A stretch of DNA of 64,000 nt, from assembly GCF_041435215.1 (NCBI RefSeq), contig NZ_CP108394.1, forward strand, positions 9,424,001 to 9,488,000, in the 5' to 3' direction. The stretch is from Streptomyces sp. NBC_01314. Its GTDB lineage: Bacteria; Actinomycetota; Actinomycetes; Streptomycetales; Streptomycetaceae. The translations under genes and the position numbers were made by a program. Of the stretch, positions 17,942-25,673 are shown one piece after another (the first letter of the stretch is position 1; each line of letters starts with the position of its first letter). The notes under the pieces were generated by a model. The model did no database searches, was not told where the DNA came from, and was given only the letters and a program-made list of their open reading frames with translations.

Positions 17942-19540
17942 TTGAGAGGTATGAGGCCGACCAGCAGGGCGGCAGCGTTCGGCTCCGCCGGACTGCTCGT
18001 CACGGCGACCCTGATAGCCGGTGCCGTCGCCGCCCCCGTGGCCAGTGCCGCGGAGAGCGCGAGTGCGCAGAACCGCGAGGCCAAGGGCGTCGCCGTCGCC
18101 GCGGCGAAGGCGGCGAAGAAGGGCGTCAACTGGCAGGACTGCCCCGAGAGCTGGGGCCTGGAGAAGCCGATCACATGCGGCTGGGTCTCCGTGCCGCTGG
18201 ACTACGCCAAGCCGAACGGCAAGCAGATCGAGCTCGCCGTGGACCGTATCGGCAGCACCGGTACGAAGGAGGAGCGCCAGGGCGCGCTCGTCTACAACCC
18301 GGGCGGACCGGGCGGCTCGGGCCTGCGCTTCCCGCGCCGGGTCACGACCAAGGCCCCGCTGTGGGCCAAGACGTCCAAGGCGTACGACTTCGTGGGCTTC
18401 GACCCGCGAGGCGTCGGCAAGTCGGCGCCCATCTCCTGCGTCGACCCGCAGGAGTTCGTGAAGGCGCCCAAGATGGACCCGGTGCCGGACTCCGAGGCCG
18501 ACAAGCGGAAGCAGCGCGAGCTCGCGGCCGCGTACGCGGACGGCTGCGAGAAGCGCAGCGGCGAGATGCTGCCGCACATGACGACGCCGAACACCGCGCG
18601 TGACCTGGACGTCATCCGGGCCGCGCTGGGGGAGAAGAAGCTCAACTTCCTCGGTGTCTCGTACGGCACGTACATCGGCGCCGTCTACGGCACCCTCTTC
18701 CCGAACCACGTGCGCCGCATGGTCGTCGACAGCGTGGTGAACCCCTCCCGCGAGAAGATCTGGTACCAGGCCAACCTGGACCAGGACATCGCTTTCGAGG
18801 GCCGCTGGAAGGACTGGACGAAGTGGGTCGCGCAGAACGACGCGACGTACCACCTCGGTGACACCCAGGCCGCCGTGCAGGCGAAGTGGCTGGAGCTGCG
18901 CGCCACCGCGAAGAAGAACCCCCTCGGCGGGCTCGTCGGCCCGGCCGAGCTGATCTCCTTCTTCCAGAGCGCCCCGTACTACGACTCCGCGTGGGCGCCC
19001 ACCGCCCGGGTGTGGAGCAAGTACGCCGCCGGTGACACCCAGGCGCTGGTCGACGCGGCCGCCCCGGACCTCACCGACACCGCGGGCAACGCCGCCTCGG
19101 AGAACGGCAACGCCGTCTACACGGCGGTCGAGTGCACCGACGCCAAGTGGCCCAGCAGCTGGAAGAAGTGGGACCGCGACAACACGAAGCTGCACAAGAA
19201 CTACCCGTTCATGACCTGGGCCAACGCCTGGATGAACCTGCCGTGCGCCACCTGGCAGTCCAAGCAGTACACCCCGTTGACCGTGAAGACGAAGGAGGGC
19301 CTGCCGCCCGTCCTGATCGTCCAGGCCGAGCGTGACGCGGCCACGCCGTACGAGGGTGCCGTCGAACTGCACAAGCGGTTCAAGGGCTCCCGTCTGATCA
19401 CGGAGAAGAACGCCGGCTCCCACGGAGTCACCGGCCTCGTCAACCCGTGCGTGAACGAGCGAGTGGACACCTACCTGCTCACCGGTGAGGTGGGTGGGGC
19501 CGACGTGACGTGCGCCCCGCACGCCACGCCGACGCCGTAG
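17942..19540 (+). CDS. tap: Secreted tripeptidyl aminopeptidase (alpha/beta hydrolase)
   Basis: A secreted serine peptidase that removes tripeptides from N-termini, as known for the Streptomyces Tap/Slp family. It has an N-terminal signal peptide (residues 1-37, hydrophobic core GSAGLLVTATLIAGAVA). The oxyanion segment is NPGGPGGSG, the nucleophile Ser240 lies in GVSYGTYIG, and an acid (AERDAATP) and a histidine (AGSHGVTG) follow in the C-terminal part. Length 532 residues. The TTG at 17942 has ggggag 7 nt upstream; the ATG at 17951 is the alternative. A strong terminator follows. Confidence 0.9.
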   Translation: MRGMRPTSRAAAFGSAGLLVTATLIAGAVAAPVASAAESASAQNREAKGVAVAAAKAAKKGVNWQDCPESWGLEKPITCGWVSVPLDYAKPNGKQIELAVDRIGSTGTKEERQGALVYNPGGPGGSGLRFPRRVTTKAPLWAKTSKAYDFVGFDPRGVGKSAPISCVDPQEFVKAPKMDPVPDSEADKRKQRELAAAYADGCEKRSGEMLPHMTTPNTARDLDVIRAALGEKKLNFLGVSYGTYIGAVYGTLFPNHVRRMVVDSVVNPSREKIWYQANLDQDIAFEGRWKDWTKWVAQNDATYHLGDTQAAVQAKWLELRATAKKNPLGGLVGPAELISFFQSAPYYDSAWAPTARVWSKYAAGDTQALVDAAAPDLTDTAGNAASENGNAVYTAVECTDAKWPSSWKKWDRDNTKLHKNYPFMTWANAWMNLPCATWQSKQYTPLTVKTKEGLPPVLIVQAERDAATPYEGAVELHKRFKGSRLITEKNAGSHGVTGLVNPCVNERVDTYLLTGEVGGADVTCAPHATPTP

Positions 19541-19553
19541 GTCCATGAGAGGC

Positions 19554-19590
19554 GGAAGGGGGCGGCCGGGAAACCCGGTCGCCCCCTTCC
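19554..19590 (+). terminator. Terminator after the tripeptidyl aminopeptidase gene
   Basis: GGAAGGGGGCGGCCGGG, a 3-nt loop, then CCCGGTCGCCCCCTTCC forms a 17-bp stem with one wobble pair, 14 nt past the stop codon. Confidence 0.8.
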
Positions 19591-19854
19591 CCATGTGCGC
19601 ACGCGGTCACACCGGGCGCCTTGCCGGCCAGGTCCACGCGACCGCCGGCGCCACGTCGGCACCATGCTCGGCCGGTACGGCCCGTACGTCCTCGGGCCGG
19701 CCGGTGTCCCTGCCGCCGCCGCCCCGCGAGACGGCGCTCACCGCCCAGCCGTCCCGCGGGCCGGTCACCGCCCGGTCGTCCCGTTCCGGCGCGCCCACGG
19801 CAGCGGGGAACGTACGCGCCCCGGTGCGACCGGCCGGAGCCGGGACTGACTCGC
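19591..19854. other. Gap between terminator and the acyltransferase gene
   Basis: Long open frames are present on both strands, but their composition is Arg/Pro-rich and they match no family. Nothing functional was recognised. It lies between two convergent genes. Confidence 0.3.
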
Positions 19855-20574
19855 TCAGCTCAGCGGCATGCGCGGGAACTTGCGCTCCTTCGCCGCCGCG
19901 GCCTCCTCCGCCTTCGCCACAGCCGCGTACTGGTCGACGTACTCCTGCTCCGAGAGCGAGAGGATCGCGTACATGATCTCGTCGGTGATCGCGCGCAGGA
20001 CGGCCTTCTCGCCCTCCATGCCCTCGTAGCGGGAGAAGTCGAGGGGCTTGCCGAAGCGGATGACGACGGGGTGGATGTTGGGGATGACCTTCCCCGGAGG
20101 CTGCGCCTCGAAGGTGCCGATCATGGCGCAGGGGACGACGGGCACGCGGGCCCTGAGCGCCATGACCGCCACGCCGACCTTGCCCTTGTAGAGGCGGCCG
20201 TCGTGCGAGCGGGTGCCCTCCGGGTAGATGCCGAGGAGTTCGTCCTTGCTCAGCACGCCGAGCCCCTCGCGGATGGCGGCCTGCCCCGCTTCCTTGCCGG
20301 AACGGTCGACCGGGATCTGACCGGCGCTGTGGAAGAAGAACGCCGTCAGCCGTCCCTTGAGACCCGGGCCGGTGAAGTACTCCGCCTTCGCCAGGAACGT
20401 GATGCGGCGCTTGAGGATCGCGGGCATCAGGAAATGGTCCGCGAAGGACAGGTGATTGCCCGCGACGATGGCCGCGCCCGACGGCGGCACGTGTTCGAGG
20501 CCTTCGATGCGAGGCCGGAAGACCAGTCTCAGCAGCGGACCCAGAAGCACGTATTTGAGCAGGTAATAGAACAC
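19855..20574 (-). CDS. 1-acyl-sn-glycerol-3-phosphate acyltransferase (PlsC family)
   Basis: A membrane-bound acyltransferase that adds the second fatty acid to lysophosphatidic acid or a related acceptor. The catalytic HX4D motif is His41-Asp46 in GNHLSFADHF, and the glycerophosphate-binding motif is IYPEGTRSHDG. The N-terminal hydrophobic stretch (FYYLLKYVLLGPLLRLVF) anchors it to the membrane. Length 239 residues is typical. The GTG at 20574 follows a gagggaga ribosome site. Actinomycetes carry several such paralogues, so the acceptor is uncertain. Confidence 0.88.
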   Translation of the reverse strand: MFYYLLKYVLLGPLLRLVFRPRIEGLEHVPPSGAAIVAGNHLSFADHFLMPAILKRRITFLAKAEYFTGPGLKGRLTAFFFHSAGQIPVDRSGKEAGQAAIREGLGVLSKDELLGIYPEGTRSHDGRLYKGKVGVAVMALRARVPVVPCAMIGTFEAQPPGKVIPNIHPVVIRFGKPLDFSRYEGMEGEKAVLRAITDEIMYAILSLSEQEYVDQYAAVAKAEEAAAAKERKFPRMPLS

Positions 20575-20829
20575 GGCGTCTCCCTCGTGCTACCGGTTCG
20601 GCTCTATGGACGTGTTCCGCCAGGTCACAGCAGACATGTGCGCTCGCCATCCGTTTGCGGGTGTGGCCGTCTGCGGCCGGGTCTGATCGGACTCACGCTG
20701 ACTCCTTGATGACTTTGCTGACGTTGCGTCAGGCGCATGAGCGCTGGTGAGCCTCGTCCCGCGTGTCGAATATTGATCGTAGCCCGCCGCGCCATGTCAC
20801 CGGGAGCACCCCGACCCGTCGGCCTCACC
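20575..20829. other. Upstream region of the acyltransferase gene
   Basis: The acyltransferase promoter must lie here. Relatively AT-rich spots (ttgatgactttgctgacg near 20706, tcgaatattgatcgta near 20766) are promoter-like. No gene or RNA was recognised. Confidence 0.3.
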
Positions 20830-21600
20830 TTGAGCGGTCTTCCGGCCGAACCGCGCGGGCAGCAGGAGGCCTCGGGTGCGGCCTGGCGGTGTCGAACAGC
20901 GGGAGGGCGACGGCGAACGAGATGCCCGCGCTCCTGGCGGCCCCGGTCAGCACGTCCTCGACGAAGGCGCCCCACGGGGCCTGCGCGGCTCCGCCCGGCA
21001 CGCGGGCGGCGATCAGGGTGGCGACCACGCTCCACCTCGGTGCGGGGCGCAGCCGGGCGCCGAGGTCACCCTGGCCGCGCAACCGGTCGCGGCGGCGACA
21101 GCGTCGCCCGCCGACGAGTGCCGGGCCGCCGCCGGGGCTCGCATGCTGCGACAGCCCGGCCACCGTCAGGCCTCCGGGACCGGGTCGCGCCACAGCGCCA
21201 CCTGCCCGACCAGGAACCCGTCGTCGTGGGTGACGCCGTCCCGGCCAGGTGGGAGACGATCCCGATGAGGGCCGACAGCGGCAGCCGGAGCGCGACCCGG
21301 ACCCCTGCCCGCACACCGGGCGTGGGTTCGGGTCGCGGCAGGCCGAGACCGGCGGGGAGCAGCGGTGCGGTGATCGGCCCGCGCGGCAGTCGGAGGGCGG
21401 CGATCAGGCAGAGGCGAAGCACAGGTCCACGCCCGGGCCCCAGCCGAGCGAGTGGGTGTTCCTCGGGTTGAGGAAGGGCTCGTACCGGTCGTCGGAGCTG
21501 GTCGCGGAGATCCCGAGGGCCGCGAGGCAGTACGGGAAGTCGGGCGCCACCGCTGCTGGTGTGAACGAGCCCGACGAAACCCGTCGCGGGCGGTTCACCC
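20830..21600 (-). pseudogene. Broken DUF4184 membrane protein gene
   Basis: Three minus-strand frames carry consecutive pieces that resemble the DUF4184 integral membrane family. First comes TPAAVAPDFPYCLAALG, then NTHSLGWGPGVDL (frame ending 21404). Next is GPITAPLLPAGLGL and LPLSALIGIVSHLAG (frame 21422-21066), then GVTHDDGFLVG with a stop near 21178. Last is SVVATLIAARVPGG to VALPLFDTA. At least three frame changes separate the pieces and the usual N-terminus is missing. The gene is dead unless the assembly is faulty. It lies downstream of rocD on the same strand. Confidence 0.6.
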
Positions 21601-21669
21601 GTGTACGACCCGTCGCGGAGGGCCCGCGGCCCTTTCGGGGCGTGGGTGCGGGCGTGGGTCTCCGGCTTT

Positions 21670-22896
21670 CTAGGAGCCCTCCTTCAGGATCTCCCCCAAC
21701 GTTCCCAGCGCGGAGCGGAGTTCCGTTGCCGTGATCGTCAGGGGTGGTGCCAGGCGGATGGTCGAGCCGTGGGTGTCCTTGACCAGGATTCCCGCCGCCA
21801 TGAGGCGGTGGCTGATCTCGCGGCCCGTGCCGATCGCGGGCTCGATGTCGACGCCCGCCCACAGCCCGCGCGCCCGGAAACCGACCACGCCCCGGCCGAC
21901 CAGTTCCGTGAGCCCGTCCCGCAGGAGTCCGCCCAGTTCGGTGGCCCTGAGCTGGAACTCCCCGGTGCGCAGCAGCTCGACCACCGCCGAGCCGACCGCC
22001 GCCGCGAGGGGGTTGCCGCCGAAGGTCGAGCCGTGCTCGCCGGGACGCAGGACCGACAGCACCTCACGTCGGGCCACCACCGCCGACACCGGCACGATGC
22101 CGCCGCCGAGCGCCTTGCCGAGCAGTACGGCGTCGGGCAGGACGTCCTCGTGCTCCACGGCGAGCGTGCGGCCGGTGCGGCCGAGGCCCGACTGGATCTC
22201 GTCCGCGATGAAGAGACAGCCGGTGCGGCGGGTCAGCTCGCGGACCCCGCGCAGATAGCCGTCGTCCGGGATGAGCACGCCCGCCTCGCCCTGGATGGGC
22301 TCGATGAGCACCGCGGCCGTCGTCTCGTCGATCGCCGCCTCCAGCGCGGCGAGGTCGTTGTACGGGACCACGCGGAAGCCGGGCGTGAAGGGGCCGAATC
22401 CGTCGCGGGCCACCGGGTCCGTGGAGAAGCTGACGATCGTCGTCGTACGGCCGTGGAAGTTGTCGGCGGCGACCATGATCGTGGCCCGGTCGGCGGGGAC
22501 GCCCTTCACCTCGTACGCCCATTTGCGGGCCACCTTGATCGCGCTCTCCACCGCCTCGGCGCCCGTGTTCATCGGCAGCACCATGTCCAGGCCGGTCAGC
22601 TCGGCCAGGGACTCGGCGAACTCGGCGAGCCGGTCGTTGTGGAAGGCCCTTGAGGTGAGGGTGAGCGTGTCGAGCTGGCGGTGCGCGGCCTCGATCAGCG
22701 CCGGGTGGCGGTGACCGAAGTTGAGGGCGGAGTAGCCGGCCAGCATGTCGAGATATCGGCGGCCCTCGACGTCCTCGACCCAGGTGCCCTCGGCCCGGGC
22801 GACGACCACGGGCAGCGGGTGGTAGTTGTGCGCGAGGACGGGCTCCTCGGCGCGGATGAGGTCGGCCGACGAACGCGTGTGGGCGGGGGCGGTCAT
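21670..22896 (-). CDS. rocD: Ornithine aminotransferase
   Basis: A PLP enzyme converting ornithine and 2-oxoglutarate to glutamate semialdehyde and glutamate, in arginine and ornithine breakdown. The motifs are NYHPLPVVV, MLAGYSALNFGHRHP, MNTGAEAVESAIK, NFHGRTTTIVSFS, the PLP aspartate in LFIADEIQSGLGRTG and the Schiff-base lysine in LLGKALGGGIVPVSA. Length 408 residues is normal. The ATG at 22896 follows a ggaggtccg-type site. It lies 58 nt after ddaH on the same strand, which supports a joint role in methylarginine/arginine turnover. Confidence 0.95.
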   Translation of the reverse strand: MTAPAHTRSSADLIRAEEPVLAHNYHPLPVVVARAEGTWVEDVEGRRYLDMLAGYSALNFGHRHPALIEAAHRQLDTLTLTSRAFHNDRLAEFAESLAELTGLDMVLPMNTGAEAVESAIKVARKWAYEVKGVPADRATIMVAADNFHGRTTTIVSFSTDPVARDGFGPFTPGFRVVPYNDLAALEAAIDETTAAVLIEPIQGEAGVLIPDDGYLRGVRELTRRTGCLFIADEIQSGLGRTGRTLAVEHEDVLPDAVLLGKALGGGIVPVSAVVARREVLSVLRPGEHGSTFGGNPLAAAVGSAVVELLRTGEFQLRATELGGLLRDGLTELVGRGVVGFRARGLWAGVDIEPAIGTGREISHRLMAAGILVKDTHGSTIRLAPPLTITATELRSALGTLGEILKEGS

Positions 22897-22954
22897 GAGC
22901 GGACCTCCGGAGTCACGGGGCGGATCGCTGGAAACGGGCGGCGGGTCTCCTGAG

Positions 22955-23785
22955 TCACGGGCGGATCTCCTGAGTGACGCACTTGATGCCGCCGCCGGCC
23001 TTCTGGAACTCCGACAGGTCGACGGGGACGGGGACGTAGCCCTGCCGGGTGAGCTGGTCGGCGAGCTCCTTGGCGCGGGGCGAGATGAACACATGGCGGC
23101 CGTCGGACACCGAGTTCAGGCCGAAGGCCATGGCGTCCTCGCGGGTCGCGACCACCGCGTCCGGGTAGAGCCGGGCGAGAACCGCGCGGCTGCCGGGGGA
23201 GAACGCCTCCGGGTAGTACGCGATGTTGCCCGCGGAGCCGTCGCTCCCGTCGTCGAGGACGAACAGCGCGGTGTCCAGATGGTAGAAGCGCGGGTCCACG
23301 AGCTGGAGGCTGATCACGGGGACGCCGAAGAACTCCTGCGCCTGGCGATGGGCCTCAGGAGTGGTGCGGAAGCCGGTCCCGGCGAGCAGATGGCGGCCGG
23401 CCGGCACCAGGTCGCCCTCGCCCTCGCACACCGCCTCGGAGCGCAGCACGTCGTACCCGGCGCTCTTGAACCAGGCGTCGTACGCGGTGGACTCGGGACG
23501 CCGCTCGGGCGCGTGGAACAGCGAGCCGAGGACACGGCCGCCGAGGACGAGCGCGCAGTTGGCCGCGAACACCATGTCGGGCAGCGCCGCCACCGGCTCC
23601 ACGGTGTCCACGGTGTGGCCGAGGGTCCGGTAGGCGGCGATCAGCTCCCGCCACTGATCCTGGGCGAGGTCGACGTCCACGGGGGTGTCCGGATGCATCC
23701 AGGGATTGATCGAGTACTGCACGGCGAAGTGTCTGGGTTCACAGACGAGAAAGCGCCGAAGGCGCGGCACACGGCTGTCGGGCAC
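22955..23785 (-). CDS. ddaH: Dimethylargininase-like amidinotransferase family hydrolase
   Basis: A guanidino-group hydrolase of the dimethylarginine dimethylaminohydrolase type, yielding citrulline plus an amine from its arginine-like substrate. The fold motifs are FAVQYSINPWM, LPDMVFAANCAL, and catalytic His169 in DPRFYHLDTAL. The nucleophilic Cys lies near the C-terminus in GGGIKCVTQEIR. With the GTG at 23785 the length is 276 residues; a GTG at 23827 would add 14. It is paired with rocD downstream and an Lrp-type regulator upstream, so true substrates may include plain arginine derivatives. Confidence 0.8.
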   Translation of the reverse strand: MPDSRVPRLRRFLVCEPRHFAVQYSINPWMHPDTPVDVDLAQDQWRELIAAYRTLGHTVDTVEPVAALPDMVFAANCALVLGGRVLGSLFHAPERRPESTAYDAWFKSAGYDVLRSEAVCEGEGDLVPAGRHLLAGTGFRTTPEAHRQAQEFFGVPVISLQLVDPRFYHLDTALFVLDDGSDGSAGNIAYYPEAFSPGSRAVLARLYPDAVVATREDAMAFGLNSVSDGRHVFISPRAKELADQLTRQGYVPVPVDLSEFQKAGGGIKCVTQEIRP

Positions 23786-23869
23786 AGAGGGTTTCTCCGC
23801 TTCCTGCGGTGTCGGCTGGGATGACACAACGGTAGAAAGCGGGACGGGCGCACGACAAGGAAGAAGCGT

Positions 23870-23895
23870 TGCGTGTCCACGCAGTAATGCTGCGT
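23870..23895 (-). promoter_or_regulatory. Palindromic Lrp-type operator upstream of ddaH-rocD
   Basis: ACGCAG-TAATG-CTGCGT (23879-23895) is a perfect 6+6 palindrome with an AT-rich centre. An overlapping TGCGT-gtcc-ACGCA lies to its left. Three alternating half-sites between the regulator gene and ddaH fit binding by an Lrp/AsnC multimer. The assignment to the adjacent regulator is inference. Confidence 0.6.
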
Positions 23896-23906
23896 GTTCA
23901 GCGGCT

Positions 23907-24398
23907 TCAGCGCAGGTTCGCTGCGTCCTGGGTGGCGCCGGCCTCCGGAGCCTCCGGCAGCAGATGGGACAGCACCATGTAGCTGATCGTCTTCCGGATG
24001 AACGGCTCCGCGCGGATCCGCTCCAGCACCTCCTCGAAGTGCTCCACGTCGACGGCCCGTACATGCAGCAGCGCGTCCGCGCCACCGGTCACCGTCATCG
24101 CCGCGGTGATCTCCGGATGGTTGCGCACGACCTCCGCCAGCCGCCGGGGCGGCGCCGCGCCCTCGCAGTAGACCTCCACGTACGCCTCCGTGCGCCAGCC
24201 GAGCGCCGCCGGCTGCACCGTCGCCGTGAACCCGGTGATCACCTCGGTCTCGCGCAGTCGGTCCACGCGCCGCTTCACCGCGGTGGCCGAAAGACCGACG
24301 GCCGAGCCGATCTCGGCGAAGCTGGTCCTCGCGTTCGCCATCAGCGCCGTGATGATCTTGCGGTCGAGGTCGTCGAACGCCGCGGACTTGCTGTTCAT
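23907..24398 (-). CDS. Lrp/AsnC family transcriptional regulator
   Basis: A 163-residue Lrp/AsnC protein. Residues about 8-55 are the winged helix (FDDLDRKIITALMANARTSF, then VGLSATAVKRRVDRLRE). The C-terminal RAM ligand domain includes TVTGGADALLHVRAVDVEHF. It probably senses an amino acid and controls ddaH and rocD directly downstream, where a palindrome of suitable design lies. The ATG at 24398 gives the standard N-terminus. It diverges from the LytTR regulator gene. Confidence 0.88.
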   Translation of the reverse strand: MNSKSAAFDDLDRKIITALMANARTSFAEIGSAVGLSATAVKRRVDRLRETEVITGFTATVQPAALGWRTEAYVEVYCEGAAPPRRLAEVVRNHPEITAAMTVTGGADALLHVRAVDVEHFEEVLERIRAEPFIRKTISYMVLSHLLPEAPEAGATQDAANLR

Positions 24399-24489
24399 GC
24401 GGGCACTGTATCCAGCGGCGCCCCCGCGCGACCGCCGTGCGGCGCGCGGCCGTGTGCAGTCGTACGAATTACTCCTACACTCCACGTTC

Positions 24490-25257
24490 ATGCTGCGCGC
24501 GCTCGCCGTCGATGACGAGAAACCCTCCCTGGAGGAACTGCTGTACCTGCTGAAAGCGGATCCACGGGTCGGCAGCGCCGAGGGCGCGGGCGACGCCACC
24601 GAGGCGCTGCGGAGGATCAACCGAGCCCTGGAGTCCGGACCCGACGGGCCCGAGGCGATCGACGTCGTCTTCCTCGACATCCACATGGCCGGACTCGACG
24701 GTCTCGACCTCGCCCGCCTCCTCACCGGCTTCGCCCGGCCCCCGCTCGTCGTCTTCGTCACCGCGCACGAGGGCTTCGCCGTCCAGGCCTTCGACCTCAA
24801 GGCCGTCGACTACGTCCTCAAGCCCGTGCGCCGCGAACGCCTCGCCGAGGCGATACGCCGGGCCGCCCAGCTCCGTGACACGGCGACGGCCACGGCCCCG
24901 CCGATCCCGGTCCACGAACCCGACCCCGACCAGATACCCGTCGAACTCGGCGGTGTCACCCGCTTCGTCGCCGTCGACGACATCACCCACGTCGAGGCCC
25001 AGGGCGACTACGCCCGACTCCACACCCCCCAGGGCAGCCACCTCGTCCGCATCCCCCTCTCCACCCTCGAAGAGCGCTGGCGCGCACGCGGGTTCGTCCG
25101 CATCCACCGCCGCCACCTCGTCGCCCTGCGGCACGTCGGCGAACTCCGCCTGGACGCGGGCACCGTCAGCGTCCTCGTCGGCCCGGTGGAACTCCAGGTC
25201 AGCCGCCGCCACGCACGCGAGCTGCGCGATCTGCTGATGCGCCGGACCACGGGCTGA
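24490..25257 (+). CDS. LytTR family response regulator
   Basis: A two-component response regulator of 255 residues. The receiver domain has Asp8/Asp9 (AVDDEKPS), phospho-acceptor Asp63 (VVFLDIHMAG), Thr91 (VFVTAHEG) and Lys111 (VLKPVRRE). The C-terminal LytTR DNA-binding domain (about 150-250) has DDITHVEAQGDYARLHT and RGFVRIHRRHLVAL. Its cognate kinase is the LytS-type gene at 27511, with a two-gene transporter module in between. It most likely controls that symporter in response to substrate. Confidence 0.92.
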   Translation: MLRALAVDDEKPSLEELLYLLKADPRVGSAEGAGDATEALRRINRALESGPDGPEAIDVVFLDIHMAGLDGLDLARLLTGFARPPLVVFVTAHEGFAVQAFDLKAVDYVLKPVRRERLAEAIRRAAQLRDTATATAPPIPVHEPDPDQIPVELGGVTRFVAVDDITHVEAQGDYARLHTPQGSHLVRIPLSTLEERWRARGFVRIHRRHLVALRHVGELRLDAGTVSVLVGPVELQVSRRHARELRDLLMRRTTG

Positions 25258-25266
25258 GGAGCCGCC

Positions 25267-25626
25267 ATGCCGAACGACCCCACCGAACGCCGCGTCGTCG
25301 TCACCGGAGTGCCCCGCCGCACCCGCCGCGGCCCCGGCCACCACCGCCCCCGCACCGAGATCGACGAACAGACCACCCTCGGCCACACCTATGTCAGCTC
25401 CCTCATGCGCAGCCAACTCCGTGCCGCCCTGGCCGTGTTCGCGGTCCTTGTGCTGCTGGTCGCCCCACTGCCCCTGGTCTTCGCCGCGATGCCGGACGGT
25501 GCCGGCCTGGAGTGGGCCGTCCTCGGCTTCGCCATCTATCCACCCCTGGTCCTGCTCGCCCACTGGCACGTACGCCGCGCCGAACGCAACGAGCAGGACC
25601 TCGTCCGGCTCGTCGAGGACCGCTGA
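25267..25626 (+). CDS. Small membrane partner of the symporter (DUF485-like)
   Basis: A 119-residue protein with a basic, hydrophilic N-terminus (about 45 residues) and two predicted membrane segments (AALAVFAVLVLLVAPLPLVFA and LEWAVLGFAIYPPLVLLAHW). It ends RNEQDLVRLVEDR. Small two-span proteins of this kind are commonly encoded just before acetate/solute:sodium symporters. It starts 9 nt after the response regulator gene. A regulatory or stabilising role for the symporter is inferred from position. Confidence 0.7.
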   Translation: MPNDPTERRVVVTGVPRRTRRGPGHHRPRTEIDEQTTLGHTYVSSLMRSQLRAALAVFAVLVLLVAPLPLVFAAMPDGAGLEWAVLGFAIYPPLVLLAHWHVRRAERNEQDLVRLVEDR

Positions 25627-25673
25627 GGCGACGGCAGCCGCGAACCCGTGAACGAGGAGACCGGAAACAAGGC

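Noticed and set aside
19607..20650. Minus-strand frame overlapping the PlsC gene in another phase
   Set aside because: Arg-rich shadow; the PlsC frame carries the catalytic HX4D and EGT motifs.
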